Positions 24,599-33,889 of a stretch of DNA of 64,000 nt are shown here, piece after piece. Position 1 is the first letter of the stretch, and each line of letters opens with the position of its first letter. The notes below the pieces were generated by a model. It ran no database searches. It was given only the letters and a program-made list of their open reading frames with translations, and was not told the DNA's origin. Source of the stretch: Nocardioides scoriae (lineage in GTDB: Bacteria > Actinomycetota > Actinomycetes > Propionibacteriales > Nocardioidaceae); contig NZ_LT629757.1 in assembly GCF_900104965.1 (NCBI RefSeq), positions 186,001-250,000 on the forward strand, written 5' to 3'. The translations under genes and the position numbers were made by a program.

Positions 24599-25426
24599 GT
24601 GAGTGACGCGCCGATCGGGATCTTCGACTCGGGCTTCGGGGGGCTCACGGTCGCCCGTGCCGTGATGGACCAGCTGCCCCACGAGCTGGTCGTCTACCTC
24701 GGCGACACCGCGCGCCAGCCCTACGGCCCCAAGCCGATCGGCGAGGTCCGCGAGTACGCCCTCGAGTGCCTCGACCACCTCGTCGAGCAGGGCGTCAAGA
24801 CCCTCGTCATCGCCTGCAACTCCGCCAGCGCCGCGGTGCTGCGCGACGCCCGCGAGCGCTACGACGTCCCCGTGGTCGAGGTGATCCTGCCCGCCGCGCG
24901 GCGCGCCGTGGCCGCCTCCCGCAGCGGTCGCGTCGGCGTCATCTGCACCCGCGCCACCGCCGAGTCGATGGCCTACGACGACGCCTTCGCCGCGGTGCCG
25001 CAGGTGACCCTGTCCACGCGGGTCTGCCCGCGCTTCGTCGAGCTGGTCGAGCAGGGCGTCACCAGCGGACCCGAGCTGCTGGCCGCGGCCCACGACTACC
25101 TCGACCCGCTGCTGGCCGACGACGTCGACACCCTCATCCTCGGCTGCACCCACTACCCGCTGCTGACCGGCGTCATCTCGCTGGTCATGGGCGACGGCGT
25201 CACGCTGGTGAGCAGCGCCGAGGAGTGCGCCAAGGACGTCTACCGCACGCTGGTCCAGCACGGCCTCGAGCGTCGGGTCCAGGACCAGTCGGGCGACCGG
25301 CCCGTCCACCGCTTCCTCACCACCGGGCAGCCCGAGGAGTTCGCCACCATCGGCCGTCGCTTCCTCGGCCCCGAGCTCCAGCAGGCGACGCAGTACGCCG
25401 GCGGCGCCTGGGTGATGGCCGGATGA
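24599..25426 (+). CDS. murI: Glutamate racemase
   Basis: A protein of 275 residues that makes D-glutamate for peptidoglycan. Two catalytic cysteines are visible: VIACNSASA and [11 protein letters not shown]. The [13 protein letters not shown] start and [11 protein letters not shown] are family signatures. GTG start at 24599; the stop overlaps the MBL gene as ATGA, as in the mycobacterial order. Confidence 0.95.
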   Translation: MSDAPIGIFDSGFGGLTVARAVMDQLPHELVVYLGDTARQPYGPKPIGEVREYALECLDHLVEQGVKTLVIACNSASAAVLRDARERYDVPVVEVILPAARRAVAASRSGRVGVICTRATAESMAYDDAFAAVPQVTLSTRVCPRFVELVEQGVTSGPELLAAAHDYLDPLLADDVDTLILGCTHYPLLTGVISLVMGDGVTLVSSAEECAKDVYRTLVQHGLERRVQDQSGDRPVHRFLTTGQPEEFATIGRRFLGPELQQATQYAGGAWVMAG

Positions 25427-26181
25427 GGCTCACCGTCGTCGGCTGCTCGGGCTCCTACCCCGGCCCCGAGTCCTCGGCCAGCTGCTACCTCGTCGAGGCC
25501 GAGCACGGCGGCCGCACCTGGCGGATCCTGCTCGACCTCGGCAACGGCGCCCTGGGCCAGCTGCAGCGCTACGTCGACGCCGCGACCATCGACGGGGTCT
25601 TCCTCTCCCACCTGCACGCCGACCACTGCCTCGACCTGTGCGGCTACTACGTGATGCGCAAGTACCACCCCGACGGCGCGATGCCGCGGATCCCGGTGTG
25701 GGGTCCGACCGACACCGCGGGGCGGATGGCGCGCGCCTACGACCTCGAGGAGGAGCCGGGCATGACCGAGGAGTTCGACTTCGTGCCCTACGGCACCACC
25801 GCGATCCAGGTCGGTCCCTTCACCGTGACCGCCCGCCGGGTGGTGCACCCGGTGACGGCGTACGGCCTGCGGATCGAGGCCGACGGCCGGGTGCTGGCCT
25901 ACTCGGGAGACACCGGCGTGTGCCACGGGCTCGACGACACCGCCCGCGAGGCCGACGTGTTCCTCTGCGAGGCGTCCTTCATGGAGGGCGCCCCCAACCC
26001 GCCGGACCTCCACCTCACGGGCGCCGAGGCCGGCCGCACGGCCGCCGGCGCCGGCTCCCGCAAGCTGGTGCTGACGCACGTCCCGCCGTGGCACGACCGG
26101 GAGCAGGTCCTCCGCGAGGCCCAGGGGGAGTACGCCGGCCCGGCCGAGCTCGCCGTGCCGGGCGCGACGTACGACGTCTGA
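25423..26181 (+). CDS. MBL-fold hydrolase, Rv1339-type (probable cAMP phosphodiesterase)
   Basis: A protein of 252 residues with a metallo-beta-lactamase fold: [11 protein letters not shown] metal motif, SGDTGVC and LTHVPPWH. It is the positional homologue of M. tuberculosis Rv1339, which was reported as an atypical class II cyclic-AMP phosphodiesterase; that function is transferred by synteny and family, not shown here. If right, it lowers cAMP and would influence CRP/GlxR sites such as the one near 12.27 kb. In mycobacteria rph follows directly; here about 6 kb is inserted. Confidence 0.85.
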   Translation: MRLTVVGCSGSYPGPESSASCYLVEAEHGGRTWRILLDLGNGALGQLQRYVDAATIDGVFLSHLHADHCLDLCGYYVMRKYHPDGAMPRIPVWGPTDTAGRMARAYDLEEEPGMTEEFDFVPYGTTAIQVGPFTVTARRVVHPVTAYGLRIEADGRVLAYSGDTGVCHGLDDTAREADVFLCEASFMEGAPNPPDLHLTGAEAGRTAAGAGSRKLVLTHVPPWHDREQVLREAQGEYAGPAELAVPGATYDV

Positions 26182-26184
26182 GCC

Positions 26185-27198
26185 TCAGCGCCGACGCAGG
26201 TGCTCCGCCCCGATGCGGCGCAGCCGGTCGTGCGTCCCGTCGTACGCCGTGGCGGCGCCGAGCAGCGCCTTGGGCAGCTTGCTGACCATCGTGTAGCTGG
26301 TGTCCACGACGTTGCCCACCGGCGCCAGGCCGGCCTGGCTGACCAGCTGGAGGGCGTCGAGGTCGTCGAGCCCGAGCAGGGAGCCGGTCCACCCGACGAG
26401 GTCGAGCTGGCTCATCCGGTAGGCGTCCTCCAGCGGCCGCGTCGAGCCCGTGGTCATGAGGAAGTCGTCGCTCTCCAGGCGGGGCGACGACGGGGCGCCG
26501 CCCTTGACCAGGTCGACCACGACCACGGTGTCCATGGCTGCCTCGACGGCGGTCCCGCAGACCTCGCCCTCGCCCTGGCGGGCGTGGCCGTCGCCGATCG
26601 AGAGCATCCCGCCGGGCACGTTGACCGGGAAGTACGCCGTGACGCCGGCCCGCAGCTCGGGGGTGTCCATGTTGCCGCCGTGCGCGGCGGGCGTGATGCT
26701 CATCAGGACCTCGCCGGCCGCCGGGGCGACCCCCACGGTCCCGTGCATCGGGTCCAGCGGCAGCTCGACCGAGAAGTCGGAGCGGCGGGCGGTGAAGCGG
26801 CAGGTGCCGGCGGCGACGTCGAGCTCGTAGACCCACACCCGCTCCTCGAGGGCGGGGTGCAGCATGGCGGTCTCGTGGGTGGTGGTGAGCGCCCCGAAGT
26901 GCGGGAAGGTCGTCGAGACCGCCCAGTCCCGGCGCGGCACGATCTCCACGAAGTGCACGGCCAGGGTGTCGCCCACCTCGGCGCCCTCGACGGCGATCGG
27001 GCCGCTGACGGGGTTGAGGTAGGGGAACGTGCAGACCTGGCTGGGCAGGTCGTCGTGGCCGCGCACCAGGCCCCCGAAGCAGTCCTCGGTGGTGACCTCG
27101 ACGATCGTGCCGGGCGCGACGGTGAGCAGCGGCTCGCGGCCCCCGAAGGCGAAGGAGTACTGCTCCGGGGTCGGGGCCAGGCGACGGACCTCGGTCAT
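26185..27198 (-). CDS. Acetamidase/formamidase family protein
   Basis: A protein of 337 residues of the FmdA/AmdA family, which hydrolyses short amides to acid and ammonia with a metal. Recognisable segments are PGTIVEVTTEDCFGG, FPYLNPVSGPIAVEGAEVGDTL, MHGTVGVAPA and SIGDGHARQGEGEVCGTAVE. Length is near the family norm. The ATG at 27198 overlaps the permease stop as ATGA. It is the last gene of a three-gene minus-strand operon: AmiC-like sensor, permease, amidase. Confidence 0.88.
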   Translation of the reverse strand: MTEVRRLAPTPEQYSFAFGGREPLLTVAPGTIVEVTTEDCFGGLVRGHDDLPSQVCTFPYLNPVSGPIAVEGAEVGDTLAVHFVEIVPRRDWAVSTTFPHFGALTTTHETAMLHPALEERVWVYELDVAAGTCRFTARRSDFSVELPLDPMHGTVGVAPAAGEVLMSITPAAHGGNMDTPELRAGVTAYFPVNVPGGMLSIGDGHARQGEGEVCGTAVEAAMDTVVVVDLVKGGAPSSPRLESDDFLMTTGSTRPLEDAYRMSQLDLVGWTGSLLGLDDLDALQLVSQAGLAPVGNVVDTSYTMVSKLPKALLGAATAYDGTHDRLRRIGAEHLRRR

Positions 27199-28610
27199 CG
27201 GGTCGCCCCCTGGTCCGCACCGGCCGTGTCGTCGAGCACGAGCTCGGGGCGACGGCCGGTCGCGAGCAGGAAGACCAGGAGCGCGACGCCGATGGCCAGC
27301 CACACGAAGCCGAGGGTCTGGGCGGCGACGTCAGCGTTGACGACGACGAAGGCCAGGATCACGAAGCCGAGCACGGGGGAGACCAGGTGCTTGAACCACT
27401 CGCGGCTGCCGTGGCGCACGACGTGGTGCCAGACCACGGAGACGTGGAGCACGAGGAAGGCGCTGAGGGCGCCGAAGTTGACCAGCGTGCTGAGCAGCGT
27501 GATGCCGTCGTCGCGCGAGGCCATGTAGAGGCCGAGGACGAGGGAGACCACGGCGACGAGCAGGGTCGCGTTGACCGGGACGCCCTTGGTGGGGTGGACC
27601 TTGGCCAGGAACGACGGCAGCTGGCGGTCGCGGGCCATGGCGTAGAGCAGCCGCGACGTGGCGAGCTGGGCGACCAGCGCGTTGGCGAAGCCCCACGCGA
27701 TGGCGGTGGCCAGCGCGGTCAGCTTGGCCAGCCACGGACCGGCCGCCACGGCGGCCGCGTCGTAGAAGGCGGTGCCGCCGGAGTCGCCGTCGCGGATCAG
27801 CGCCTGCGGGTCGGGCACGAGCAGCGCGGCGATCCAGGTCTGCACGACGAACAGGGTGCCGGCGAGCAGCAGCGCGGCGATCATGGCGCGGCCGATCGCG
27901 TGCGCGGACTCCTTGTTCTCCTCCGCCAGCATCGAGATGCCGTCGAAGCCCAGGAAGGACAGCACCGCGATCGAGACCGCGCCGAGCACCAGCGAGACCG
28001 AGAAGGTGTCGGCGTTGTAGAGCGGGGTGAGGTCGAAGCCGCGGCCTCGGCCCATGGCCAGCGCGACGACGCCGATGACGACGAAGATCGCCAGCACCAC
28101 GAGCTCGCCCACCAGCATCACCTTGTTGACCTTGGCGGTCATCTCGATGCCCGTGTAGTTCACGACCGTGTTGAGCAGCACGAAGGCGACCAGCCACAGC
28201 CAGACCGGGATGCTGCCGAGCAGCGAGTGCATCGCGATCGAGGCGATCAGGTAGAGCAGGCCGGGGATCAGCACGTAGTCGAGCAGGATCATCCAGCCCG
28301 ACAGGAACCCGACCGGGGCGGCGATGCCGCGGCCGGCGTAGGTGTAGACCGAGCCCGCCATCGGGAAGGCCCGCGACATCTCGGCGTACGACAGGGCGGT
28401 GAACATCATCGCCACCATGCCGATGGCGTAGGCCAGCGCCACCATCCCGCCCGAGCCCTGGAAGACGCCGCCGAAGATGCCGAAGGGGGCGATCGGGACC
28501 ATGAAGACCAGGCCGTAGACCAGCAGGTCGGTGAAGCTGAGCGAGCGGTGCAGCTCCTGGGTGTAGCCGTAGCGCTCCACGTCGTGGGGCGAGAGGTCGG
28601 GTTCGCGCAT
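27195..28610 (-). CDS. APC-superfamily amino acid/amide permease
   Basis: A protein of 471 residues with 12 predicted membrane helices, an N-terminal FTDLLVYGLVFMVPIAPFGIFGGVF helix region and the APC core ALSYAEMSRAFPMAGSVYTYAGRG. It should import an amino acid, amine or amide by proton coupling; the operon with the amidase suggests an amide or related nitrogen source. The ATG at 28610 has GAGGA 5-6 bases upstream. It starts 57 bp after the AmiC-like gene ends. Confidence 0.9.
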   Translation of the reverse strand: MREPDLSPHDVERYGYTQELHRSLSFTDLLVYGLVFMVPIAPFGIFGGVFQGSGGMVALAYAIGMVAMMFTALSYAEMSRAFPMAGSVYTYAGRGIAAPVGFLSGWMILLDYVLIPGLLYLIASIAMHSLLGSIPVWLWLVAFVLLNTVVNYTGIEMTAKVNKVMLVGELVVLAIFVVIGVVALAMGRGRGFDLTPLYNADTFSVSLVLGAVSIAVLSFLGFDGISMLAEENKESAHAIGRAMIAALLLAGTLFVVQTWIAALLVPDPQALIRDGDSGGTAFYDAAAVAAGPWLAKLTALATAIAWGFANALVAQLATSRLLYAMARDRQLPSFLAKVHPTKGVPVNATLLVAVVSLVLGLYMASRDDGITLLSTLVNFGALSAFLVLHVSVVWHHVVRHGSREWFKHLVSPVLGFVILAFVVVNADVAAQTLGFVWLAIGVALLVFLLATGRRPELVLDDTAGADQGATR

Positions 28611-28667
28611 GGGGGTCCTCGTCGGGGTCCGGGCCGCCGGTGCGGCCACGGGGGAGCCTAGGACCAA

Positions 28668-29795
28668 CTACTTCCAGATGGAAGGATCTCGTGTCCGACC
28701 CGTGGGCGCGCCGGCGACGACCTCGAACCCGAAGGCCTCGGCCCGGGCCAGGTGCATCCCGCGGCGGCTGCGCACGGCGCCGACCTCGGGGGCCGAGCGC
28801 GACAGGGGCGTCCGGTCGGTCGCGACCAGGGCGTCCAGCGCGTCGCGGGAGGCCAGCGAGGCGACGAGGTGGATGCCGTCGTGGACGCCCTCGGCGTACG
28901 AGTCGAGGACGGGTGCCTGCGGGCCGAGCAGGGCCGCGTGGCGGGCGGCGAGGTCGAGGTGGGCGTCGTCGGTCAGCGAGGTGAACGACGACATCGCGGC
29001 GTACAGGGTGCCGGTGCGGTCGCCGTCGGAGGCCATCAGGCCGTTCTCCTCCAGCGCGCCCGAGAGCCGCACCAGGCGGCGGTCGAGCCCCGCCGCGCGG
29101 GCGGCGGCGTTGAAGGCGGCCAGGTCGCGTCCGACGAGGCTGAGCAGCACGGCGTCGGCCCGCGAGGTGGCCAGGTCGTCGAGGAGCCGGTCGAGACGCT
29201 CGTCGACACCGCCCAGCGGCACCCGGGCCTCGAGCACCACCGCGGCGCCCTGCTCGGCCACCAGCCGACGGGCGTGGCGGTGCACCGACCGGGGCCAGAT
29301 GTAGTCGCTGCCGACCAGCGCCCAGCGCCGCAGCAGGTGGGTCCGCGTCAGCCAGGCGATCGGTCCGCGCAGCTGCCGGGCGGGGTCCGGCCCCAGGCAG
29401 ACCACCCCGGCGCGGCGCCGGCCGCCCTCGTGCGGCGGCGTGAAGACGTACGGCGTGCGGCCGCCGACGACCGTCTCGATGGCACGGTGCACGTCGCTGG
29501 TGTGGAAGCCGACGAGCGCGTCGACCGCCCCGACCGCGGTCAGCGCCGCCACCTCCGCGGCGACCTCCGCGGGCCGCCGACCACCGTCGACGAGCACCAG
29601 GTCCAGGGCCCGCCCCCGCACCCGGTCGCCCGTGTTGACCTCGTGGGCCGCCAGCAGCGCGGCGTCCAGGGCGGAGGGCCCGGTGAGGCCCAGCGGGCCC
29701 GACTGCGGGATCACCAGGCCGACGCGGAGCCGACCGGCGGGGCGCGGGACCAGCCGCGCCTCCAGCGGGTCGGTGAGCGCCACCTCGATCTCCAC
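28668..29795 (-). CDS. AmiC-like cytosolic amide-sensing periplasmic-binding-fold protein
   Basis: A protein of 375 residues with the type I periplasmic-binding fold, but no signal peptide or lipobox, so it should remain in the cytoplasm. VGSDYIWPRSVHRHARRL closely follows the AmiC signature (VGSDYIYPR...), and LVGFHTSDVHRA and LDSYAEGVHDG fit too. AmiC is the amide sensor that holds the antiterminator AmiR in Pseudomonas. No AmiR is visible beside it; a MarR regulator is divergent instead. GTG start at 29795. It leads the permease-amidase operon, which supports a sensing role. Confidence 0.8.
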   Translation of the reverse strand: MEIEVALTDPLEARLVPRPAGRLRVGLVIPQSGPLGLTGPSALDAALLAAHEVNTGDRVRGRALDLVLVDGGRRPAEVAAEVAALTAVGAVDALVGFHTSDVHRAIETVVGGRTPYVFTPPHEGGRRRAGVVCLGPDPARQLRGPIAWLTRTHLLRRWALVGSDYIWPRSVHRHARRLVAEQGAAVVLEARVPLGGVDERLDRLLDDLATSRADAVLLSLVGRDLAAFNAAARAAGLDRRLVRLSGALEENGLMASDGDRTGTLYAAMSSFTSLTDDAHLDLAARHAALLGPQAPVLDSYAEGVHDGIHLVASLASRDALDALVATDRTPLSRSAPEVGAVRSRRGMHLARAEAFGFEVVAGAPTGRTRDPSIWK

Positions 29796-29843
29796 GGGGT
29801 GAGTATGCTCCGCGTCACCGGGAGGACGAGGGGGTGCCGGGCG

Positions 29844-30332
29844 ATGGGGACGACGGCCGTGACGACCACCACCGTGCCCGCGCCCGACCGCACGAGCCAC
29901 GCCGACGCGCTGCCCCCGTCGCTGGTCGACCGGCTCAGCGCGCTCCAGCGCCGGGCGGCCCGCGGGGCCGCCGAGGCCCTGGCCGCCGACGGCTGCACGC
30001 TCGACCAGTGGCGGCTGCTGCGGGCGCTGGGGGACGGCGAGGGCCACACCATGGGCGAGCTGTCCGAGGTCCTCGCGCTGCCCGCGGCGACGCTCACCCG
30101 GGTCACCGACGCCCTGGCCGACGCCGCGCTGGTCTACCGGCGGCAGGCGGGGGAGGACCGCCGGCGGGTGCGGGTGCACCTCGCCCGCGTCGGTCGCCGC
30201 CGCCTCGAGGTGCTCGAGGCCGTGGTCGCGGCCCACGAGCAGGCGCTGCTCGCGGATCCGCGGTGGCGGGCCGACCTCGACGAGCTCCACGGCCTGTCGC
30301 GGCCCCCCGGGAGCCGCGCCCAGGGCACTTGA
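29844..30332 (+). CDS. MarR-family transcriptional regulator
   Basis: A protein of 162 residues with a winged helix: the recognition region reads MGELSEVLALPAATLTRVTDALADAALVYR, the wing RRQAGEDRRRVRVHL. MarR proteins bind palindromic operators as dimers and release them on binding a small ligand. The 48 bp between its start and the divergent AmiC-like gene is the obvious operator region, so it is the best candidate regulator of the amide operon. The ABC exporter genes follow on the same strand 32 bp later. Confidence 0.85.
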   Translation: MGTTAVTTTTVPAPDRTSHADALPPSLVDRLSALQRRAARGAAEALAADGCTLDQWRLLRALGDGEGHTMGELSEVLALPAATLTRVTDALADAALVYRRQAGEDRRRVRVHLARVGRRRLEVLEAVVAAHEQALLADPRWRADLDELHGLSRPPGSRAQGT

Positions 30333-30364
30333 CCTTCACGTCCGCGCCGCTCCGGCTTGGCATG

Positions 30365-31315
30365 ATGGCGCGCGTGATCACCCTCGAGAACGTGACGAGG
30401 CGCTACGGGAGCTTCACGGCGGTCGACCGGGTCTCCTTCACCGCCAAGCCCGGTCTGGTGACCGGGTTCCTCGGACCCAACGGCGCCGGCAAGTCCACCA
30501 GCATGCGCATCATGGTCGGCCTGACCTCGGCCGACGAGGGCCGGGCGCTGATCGGCGGCCACGCGTATGCCGACATCCCCAACCCCTCGCGCCACGTCGG
30601 CGTCCTGCTCGACGCCTCCGCCCAGCACGCCGGCCGCACCGGCCGCGAGATCCTGCGGCTCTCGGCCGACACGATGGGCGTGGGCAAGGAGCGGGTCGAG
30701 GCGATGCTGGCCCTGGTCGGCCTGGACGGGGTCGAGGCCAAGCGCCGGGTCCGCAACTACTCCCTCGGCATGCGGCAGCGGCTCGGCATCGCCAACGCGC
30801 TGCTGGGGGACCCCTCGGTCCTCGTCCTCGACGAGCCCGTCAACGGGCTCGACCCCGCCGGCATCCACTGGATGCGCGGGCTGCTGCGCAGCTTCGCCGC
30901 CGGCGGCGGCACCGTGCTGCTCTCCTCGCACCTGCTCCACGAGGTGGAGATGATCGCCGACGAGATGGTGCTCATCGGCCGCGGCCGGATCGTGGCCCAG
31001 GGCAGCAAGGCCGAGCTGCTGCAGACCAAGGGCACCTACGTGAAGCCGCTCGAGACCGGTGCCCTGGCGCAGGCCCTGGCGGCCGCGGGGATCGCGGCGC
31101 TGCCCTCGGGCGACGGTGCCTTCCGTGCCGAGGCCGACCCCGTCGACGTCGGCCGCGCCGCGGCGGCCGCCGGCGTGGTGCTGGTCGAGCTGCGGCCCGC
31201 CGAGGGCGCCGGCCTGGAGGAGATGTTCCTCCAGCTGACCGCCGACGACGCCCGCGAGCCGCTCCAGACGTCCGCACCGCAGGCCCCCACCGCGACCCCG
31301 GGAGCGCCTCGATGA
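30365..31315 (+). CDS. ABC transporter ATP-binding protein (ABC-2 type)
   Basis: A protein of 316 residues: Walker A GPNGAGKST, signature YSLGMRQRLGIANALL, Walker B VLVLDEPVNGLDP and switch LSSHLLHEVE. The pattern is of the DrrA/antibiotic-export class. It would drive the membrane partner encoded next, whose start overlaps its stop as ATGA. The substrate is unknown. Start choice is uncertain: ATG at 30365 is used, but ATG 30362 and GTG 30374 are also possible and no ribosome site decides. Confidence 0.9.
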   Translation: MARVITLENVTRRYGSFTAVDRVSFTAKPGLVTGFLGPNGAGKSTSMRIMVGLTSADEGRALIGGHAYADIPNPSRHVGVLLDASAQHAGRTGREILRLSADTMGVGKERVEAMLALVGLDGVEAKRRVRNYSLGMRQRLGIANALLGDPSVLVLDEPVNGLDPAGIHWMRGLLRSFAAGGGTVLLSSHLLHEVEMIADEMVLIGRGRIVAQGSKAELLQTKGTYVKPLETGALAQALAAAGIAALPSGDGAFRAEADPVDVGRAAAAAGVVLVELRPAEGAGLEEMFLQLTADDAREPLQTSAPQAPTATPGAPR

Positions 31316-32097
31316 GCCAGACCCTCGACCTGTCCCGCACCATCCGGACGCCGTTCAGCCGGCTGGTCAAGGTGGAGCTGCGCAAGAGCTACGACACGCG
31401 GGCCGGCTTCTGGCTGCTCGCGGTGACCGCCGGCCTGACCATCGTGGTGATGGTGCTGGCCATGGTCACCTTCGCGGTGCAGGACCTGCCGCTCGACTTC
31501 GGCGTGCTGATGGCCACCACGACGTACACCACCGGGCTGCTGCTGCCCGTGCTCGGCATCATGCTCGTCACGGGGGAGTGGGGGCAGCGGACCGCGATGG
31601 TCACCTTCGCGCTCGAGCCCGCCCGCAGCCGCGTGGTGCTGGCCAAGCTGGTGGCCGGGCTCGTGCTGGCCCTGGTGGTGGCCGTGATCGCGGTCGTGAC
31701 CGCCGTGCTCAGCAACCTGGTCTTCGGCGTGCTGTCGGGCAGCGACATCTCGTGGGACCTCGGCGACACCTCGCTGCAGGGCTTCGTGGTGCTCCAGGGC
31801 GTCTCGATGGTCACCGGCTTCGCGATCGCCGCGCTGCTGCTCAACACGGCCGCCGCGATCGTCGTCTACTTCGCCTACTCCTTCGTGGTCCCGATCCTGT
31901 TCGCCGTGGCCGCCGGGCTGATCGGCTGGTTCGAGGACCTGCGGCCCTGGATCGACTTCGCCAACGCCCAGGCGCCGCTGTTCGACTGGAGCATCTCGGG
32001 CGTCGAGTGGGCCCACCTCCTGGTCTCGGGGCTGCTGTGGCTGGGCCTCCCGCTCGGTCTCGGGCTGGTGCGGATCCTGCGCGCCGAGGTGAAGTAG
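31312..32097 (+). CDS. ABC-2 type transporter permease
   Basis: A protein of 261 residues with six membrane helices after a cytoplasmic start of about 30 residues ([18 protein letters not shown], typical of ABC-2 permeases). Helix 2 is followed by [18 protein letters not shown], the usual cytoplasmic coupling region. With the preceding ATPase it forms an exporter of unknown cargo, possibly a drug or lipid. rph follows after 22 bases. Confidence 0.88.
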   Translation: MSQTLDLSRTIRTPFSRLVKVELRKSYDTRAGFWLLAVTAGLTIVVMVLAMVTFAVQDLPLDFGVLMATTTYTTGLLLPVLGIMLVTGEWGQRTAMVTFALEPARSRVVLAKLVAGLVLALVVAVIAVVTAVLSNLVFGVLSGSDISWDLGDTSLQGFVVLQGVSMVTGFAIAALLLNTAAAIVVYFAYSFVVPILFAVAAGLIGWFEDLRPWIDFANAQAPLFDWSISGVEWAHLLVSGLLWLGLPLGLGLVRILRAEVK

Positions 32098-32119
32098 CCC
32101 GCCCCGTAGGCTCGCCCGC

Positions 32120-32842
32120 ATGACGACCCGAGCAGACGGGCGCGCCGACGACGAGCTGCGCCCCATCACCCTCACCCGCCACTGGCAGGACCACCCGGCC
32201 GGCTCCGTGCTCGTCGAGTTCGGCCGCACCCGGGTGCTGTGCGCCGCCTCGGCCTCCGAGGGCGTGCCCCGCTGGCGCAAGGGCTCCGGGCTGGGCTGGG
32301 TCACCGCGGAGTACGCCATGCTCCCGTCGGCCACCAACACCCGCTCGGACCGCGAGTCGGTCAAGGGCAAGATCGGTGGCCGCACCCACGAGATCTCGCG
32401 GCTGGTCGGCCGCTCGCTGCGCGCGGTCATCGACTACCAGGCCCTCGGCGAGAACACCATCGTGCTCGACTGCGACGTCCTCCAGGCCGACGGCGGCACC
32501 CGCACCGCCGCGATCACCGGGGCCTACGTCGCCCTCGCCGACGCCGTGGCGCACCTGCGCGGCCAGGGCGCCCTGAGCGGCGACCCGCTCACCGGCTCGG
32601 TGGCCGCCGTCTCGGTCGGCATCATCGACGGCGTCCCGCGCCTCGACCTGCCCTACGAGGAGGACGTGCGCGCCGAGACCGACATGAACGTCGTCATCGA
32701 CGGCACCGGCAGGTTCATCGAGGTCCAGGGCACGGCCGAGGGCGCCCCCTTCGACCGCCGCGAGCTCGACGCGCTGCTCGACCTCGCGGTCTCGGGCTGC
32801 GCCGACCTGACCCGGATCCAGGCCGAGGCCCTCCAGGGGTGA
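32120..32842 (+). CDS. rph: Ribonuclease PH
   Basis: A protein of 240 residues that trims tRNA 3' ends phosphorolytically. Motifs are [39 protein letters not shown] and [24 protein letters not shown]. The ATG at 32120 is clear. The rdgB start overlaps its stop as GTGA; both resume the mycobacterial order after the inserted genes. Confidence 0.95.
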   Translation: MTTRADGRADDELRPITLTRHWQDHPAGSVLVEFGRTRVLCAASASEGVPRWRKGSGLGWVTAEYAMLPSATNTRSDRESVKGKIGGRTHEISRLVGRSLRAVIDYQALGENTIVLDCDVLQADGGTRTAAITGAYVALADAVAHLRGQGALSGDPLTGSVAAVSVGIIDGVPRLDLPYEEDVRAETDMNVVIDGTGRFIEVQGTAEGAPFDRRELDALLDLAVSGCADLTRIQAEALQG

Positions 32843-33477
32843 GCGCCGGGAGCCCGGGCGGCACGCAGGTCTTCCTGGCCTCGCGCAACGCCAAGAAGCT
32901 GGCCGAGATGCGACGCATCCTCGAGGCGCACCTGCCCGGTGTCGAGGTGCTCGGGCTCGACGACGTGGTGGCCTACGACGAGCCGGTCGAGGACGAGCCC
33001 ACCTTCGAGGGCAACGCCCTGCTCAAGGCGCGGGCCGGGCTGCGGGCCACCGGCCTGCCCTCCCTGGCCGACGACAGCGGCCTGTGCGTCGACGCCCTCA
33101 ACGGCATGCCGGGGGTGCTCTCGGCCCGCTGGTCGGGCCAGCCGCGCAGCGACGAGCGCAACAACGCGCTGCTGCTCGACCAGCTGGCCGACGTCCCCGA
33201 CCCGCGCCGGGCGGGACAGTTCCGCTGTGCCGTGGCGTACGCCGCCCCCGACGGCACCGAGCTCGTCGTCGAGGGCCGGATGCCGGGCCGCGTCGTCCGC
33301 GAGACCCGCGGGTCCGGGGGCTTCGGCTACGACGTGCTGTTCGTGCCCGACGACCAGGCGGCCGGGGCGGACCTCACGGCCGCGGAGATGACGCCCGACG
33401 ACAAGGACGCCGTCTCCCACCGGGGCCGCGCCCTGCGCGAGATCGCACCGCAGGTGGCGGCCGCCCTGCGGGGCTGA
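32839..33477 (+). CDS. rdgB: Non-canonical purine NTP pyrophosphatase (RdgB/HAM1)
   Basis: A protein of 212 residues that removes ITP, dITP and XTP from the nucleotide pool. Typical motifs are [16 protein letters not shown] at the start, [22 protein letters not shown] and [16 protein letters not shown] start at 32839 in a GTGA overlap with rph. It is the last gene of the block; a tRNA gene lies convergent just past its end. Confidence 0.95.
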   Translation: MSAGSPGGTQVFLASRNAKKLAEMRRILEAHLPGVEVLGLDDVVAYDEPVEDEPTFEGNALLKARAGLRATGLPSLADDSGLCVDALNGMPGVLSARWSGQPRSDERNNALLLDQLADVPDPRRAGQFRCAVAYAAPDGTELVVEGRMPGRVVRETRGSGGFGYDVLFVPDDQAAGADLTAAEMTPDDKDAVSHRGRALREIAPQVAAALRG

Positions 33478-33503
33478 CGAGACGACAGGTCGCGCGGCCT
33501 GGG

Positions 33504-33585
33504 TGTCGGAGGGGGGACTCGAACCCCCACGCCCTGAGGCACGGCATCCTAAGTGCCGCGTGTCTACCGGTTCCACCACTCCGAC
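33504..33585 (-). tRNA. tRNA-Leu (anticodon UAG)
   Basis: Read on the minus strand this is a class II tRNA of 82 bases including the discriminator A: acceptor GTCGGAG/CTCCGAC, D arm GGAACCGGTAGAC, anticodon stem CGGCA/TGCCG with loop CTTAGGA (anticodon TAG), a long variable arm, and T arm GGGGGTTCGAGTCCCCC. It decodes CUA and other CUN leucine codons. The CCA end is not encoded. Confidence 0.95.
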
Positions 33586-33598
33586 GGGTGGATGGAGT

Positions 33599-33859
33599 CT
33601 AGGAGGGCGGGGCGTCGGTGCATCCCGCAGGCAGCACCTGGAAGACGTGCTCGGGCCCGAGTCTGCGGTGCTGGCCTCCGCCCTGGTGACGGACGAAGTG
33701 CGTGGTGTCGAGGTCGAACGCCCGGATGGTGCGACTCACGTGGGCGTGCGTGCCGCCGGCCTGAAGCAGCCCCAGGAACCGCAGCACGTCGGCGACCGAC
33801 GTCGAGTGGCGGACGGCCTCCTCGAGGAGCTCCCGGGTGTACTTGCGATGGGCGGCCAC
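33599..33859 (-). CDS. Short protein like the N-terminal domain of HNH endonucleases
   Basis: A protein of 86 residues, GTG start at 33859. YTRELLEEAV, VADVLRFLGL, AGGTHAHVSRTIRAFDLDTTHF match the N-terminal DNA-binding-like domain that precedes the nuclease domain in many actinobacterial and phage HNH proteins. No His-Asn-His motif follows; the frame stops after a short tail, so the nuclease part is absent. It may be a remnant or a free-standing DNA-binding protein. It sits between the tRNA and bcp. Confidence 0.65.
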   Translation of the reverse strand: MAAHRKYTRELLEEAVRHSTSVADVLRFLGLLQAGGTHAHVSRTIRAFDLDTTHFVRHQGGGQHRRLGPEHVFQVLPAGCTDAPPS

Positions 33860-33889
33860 AGCAGGACCGTACGGTCGCCCGCCGACAGC

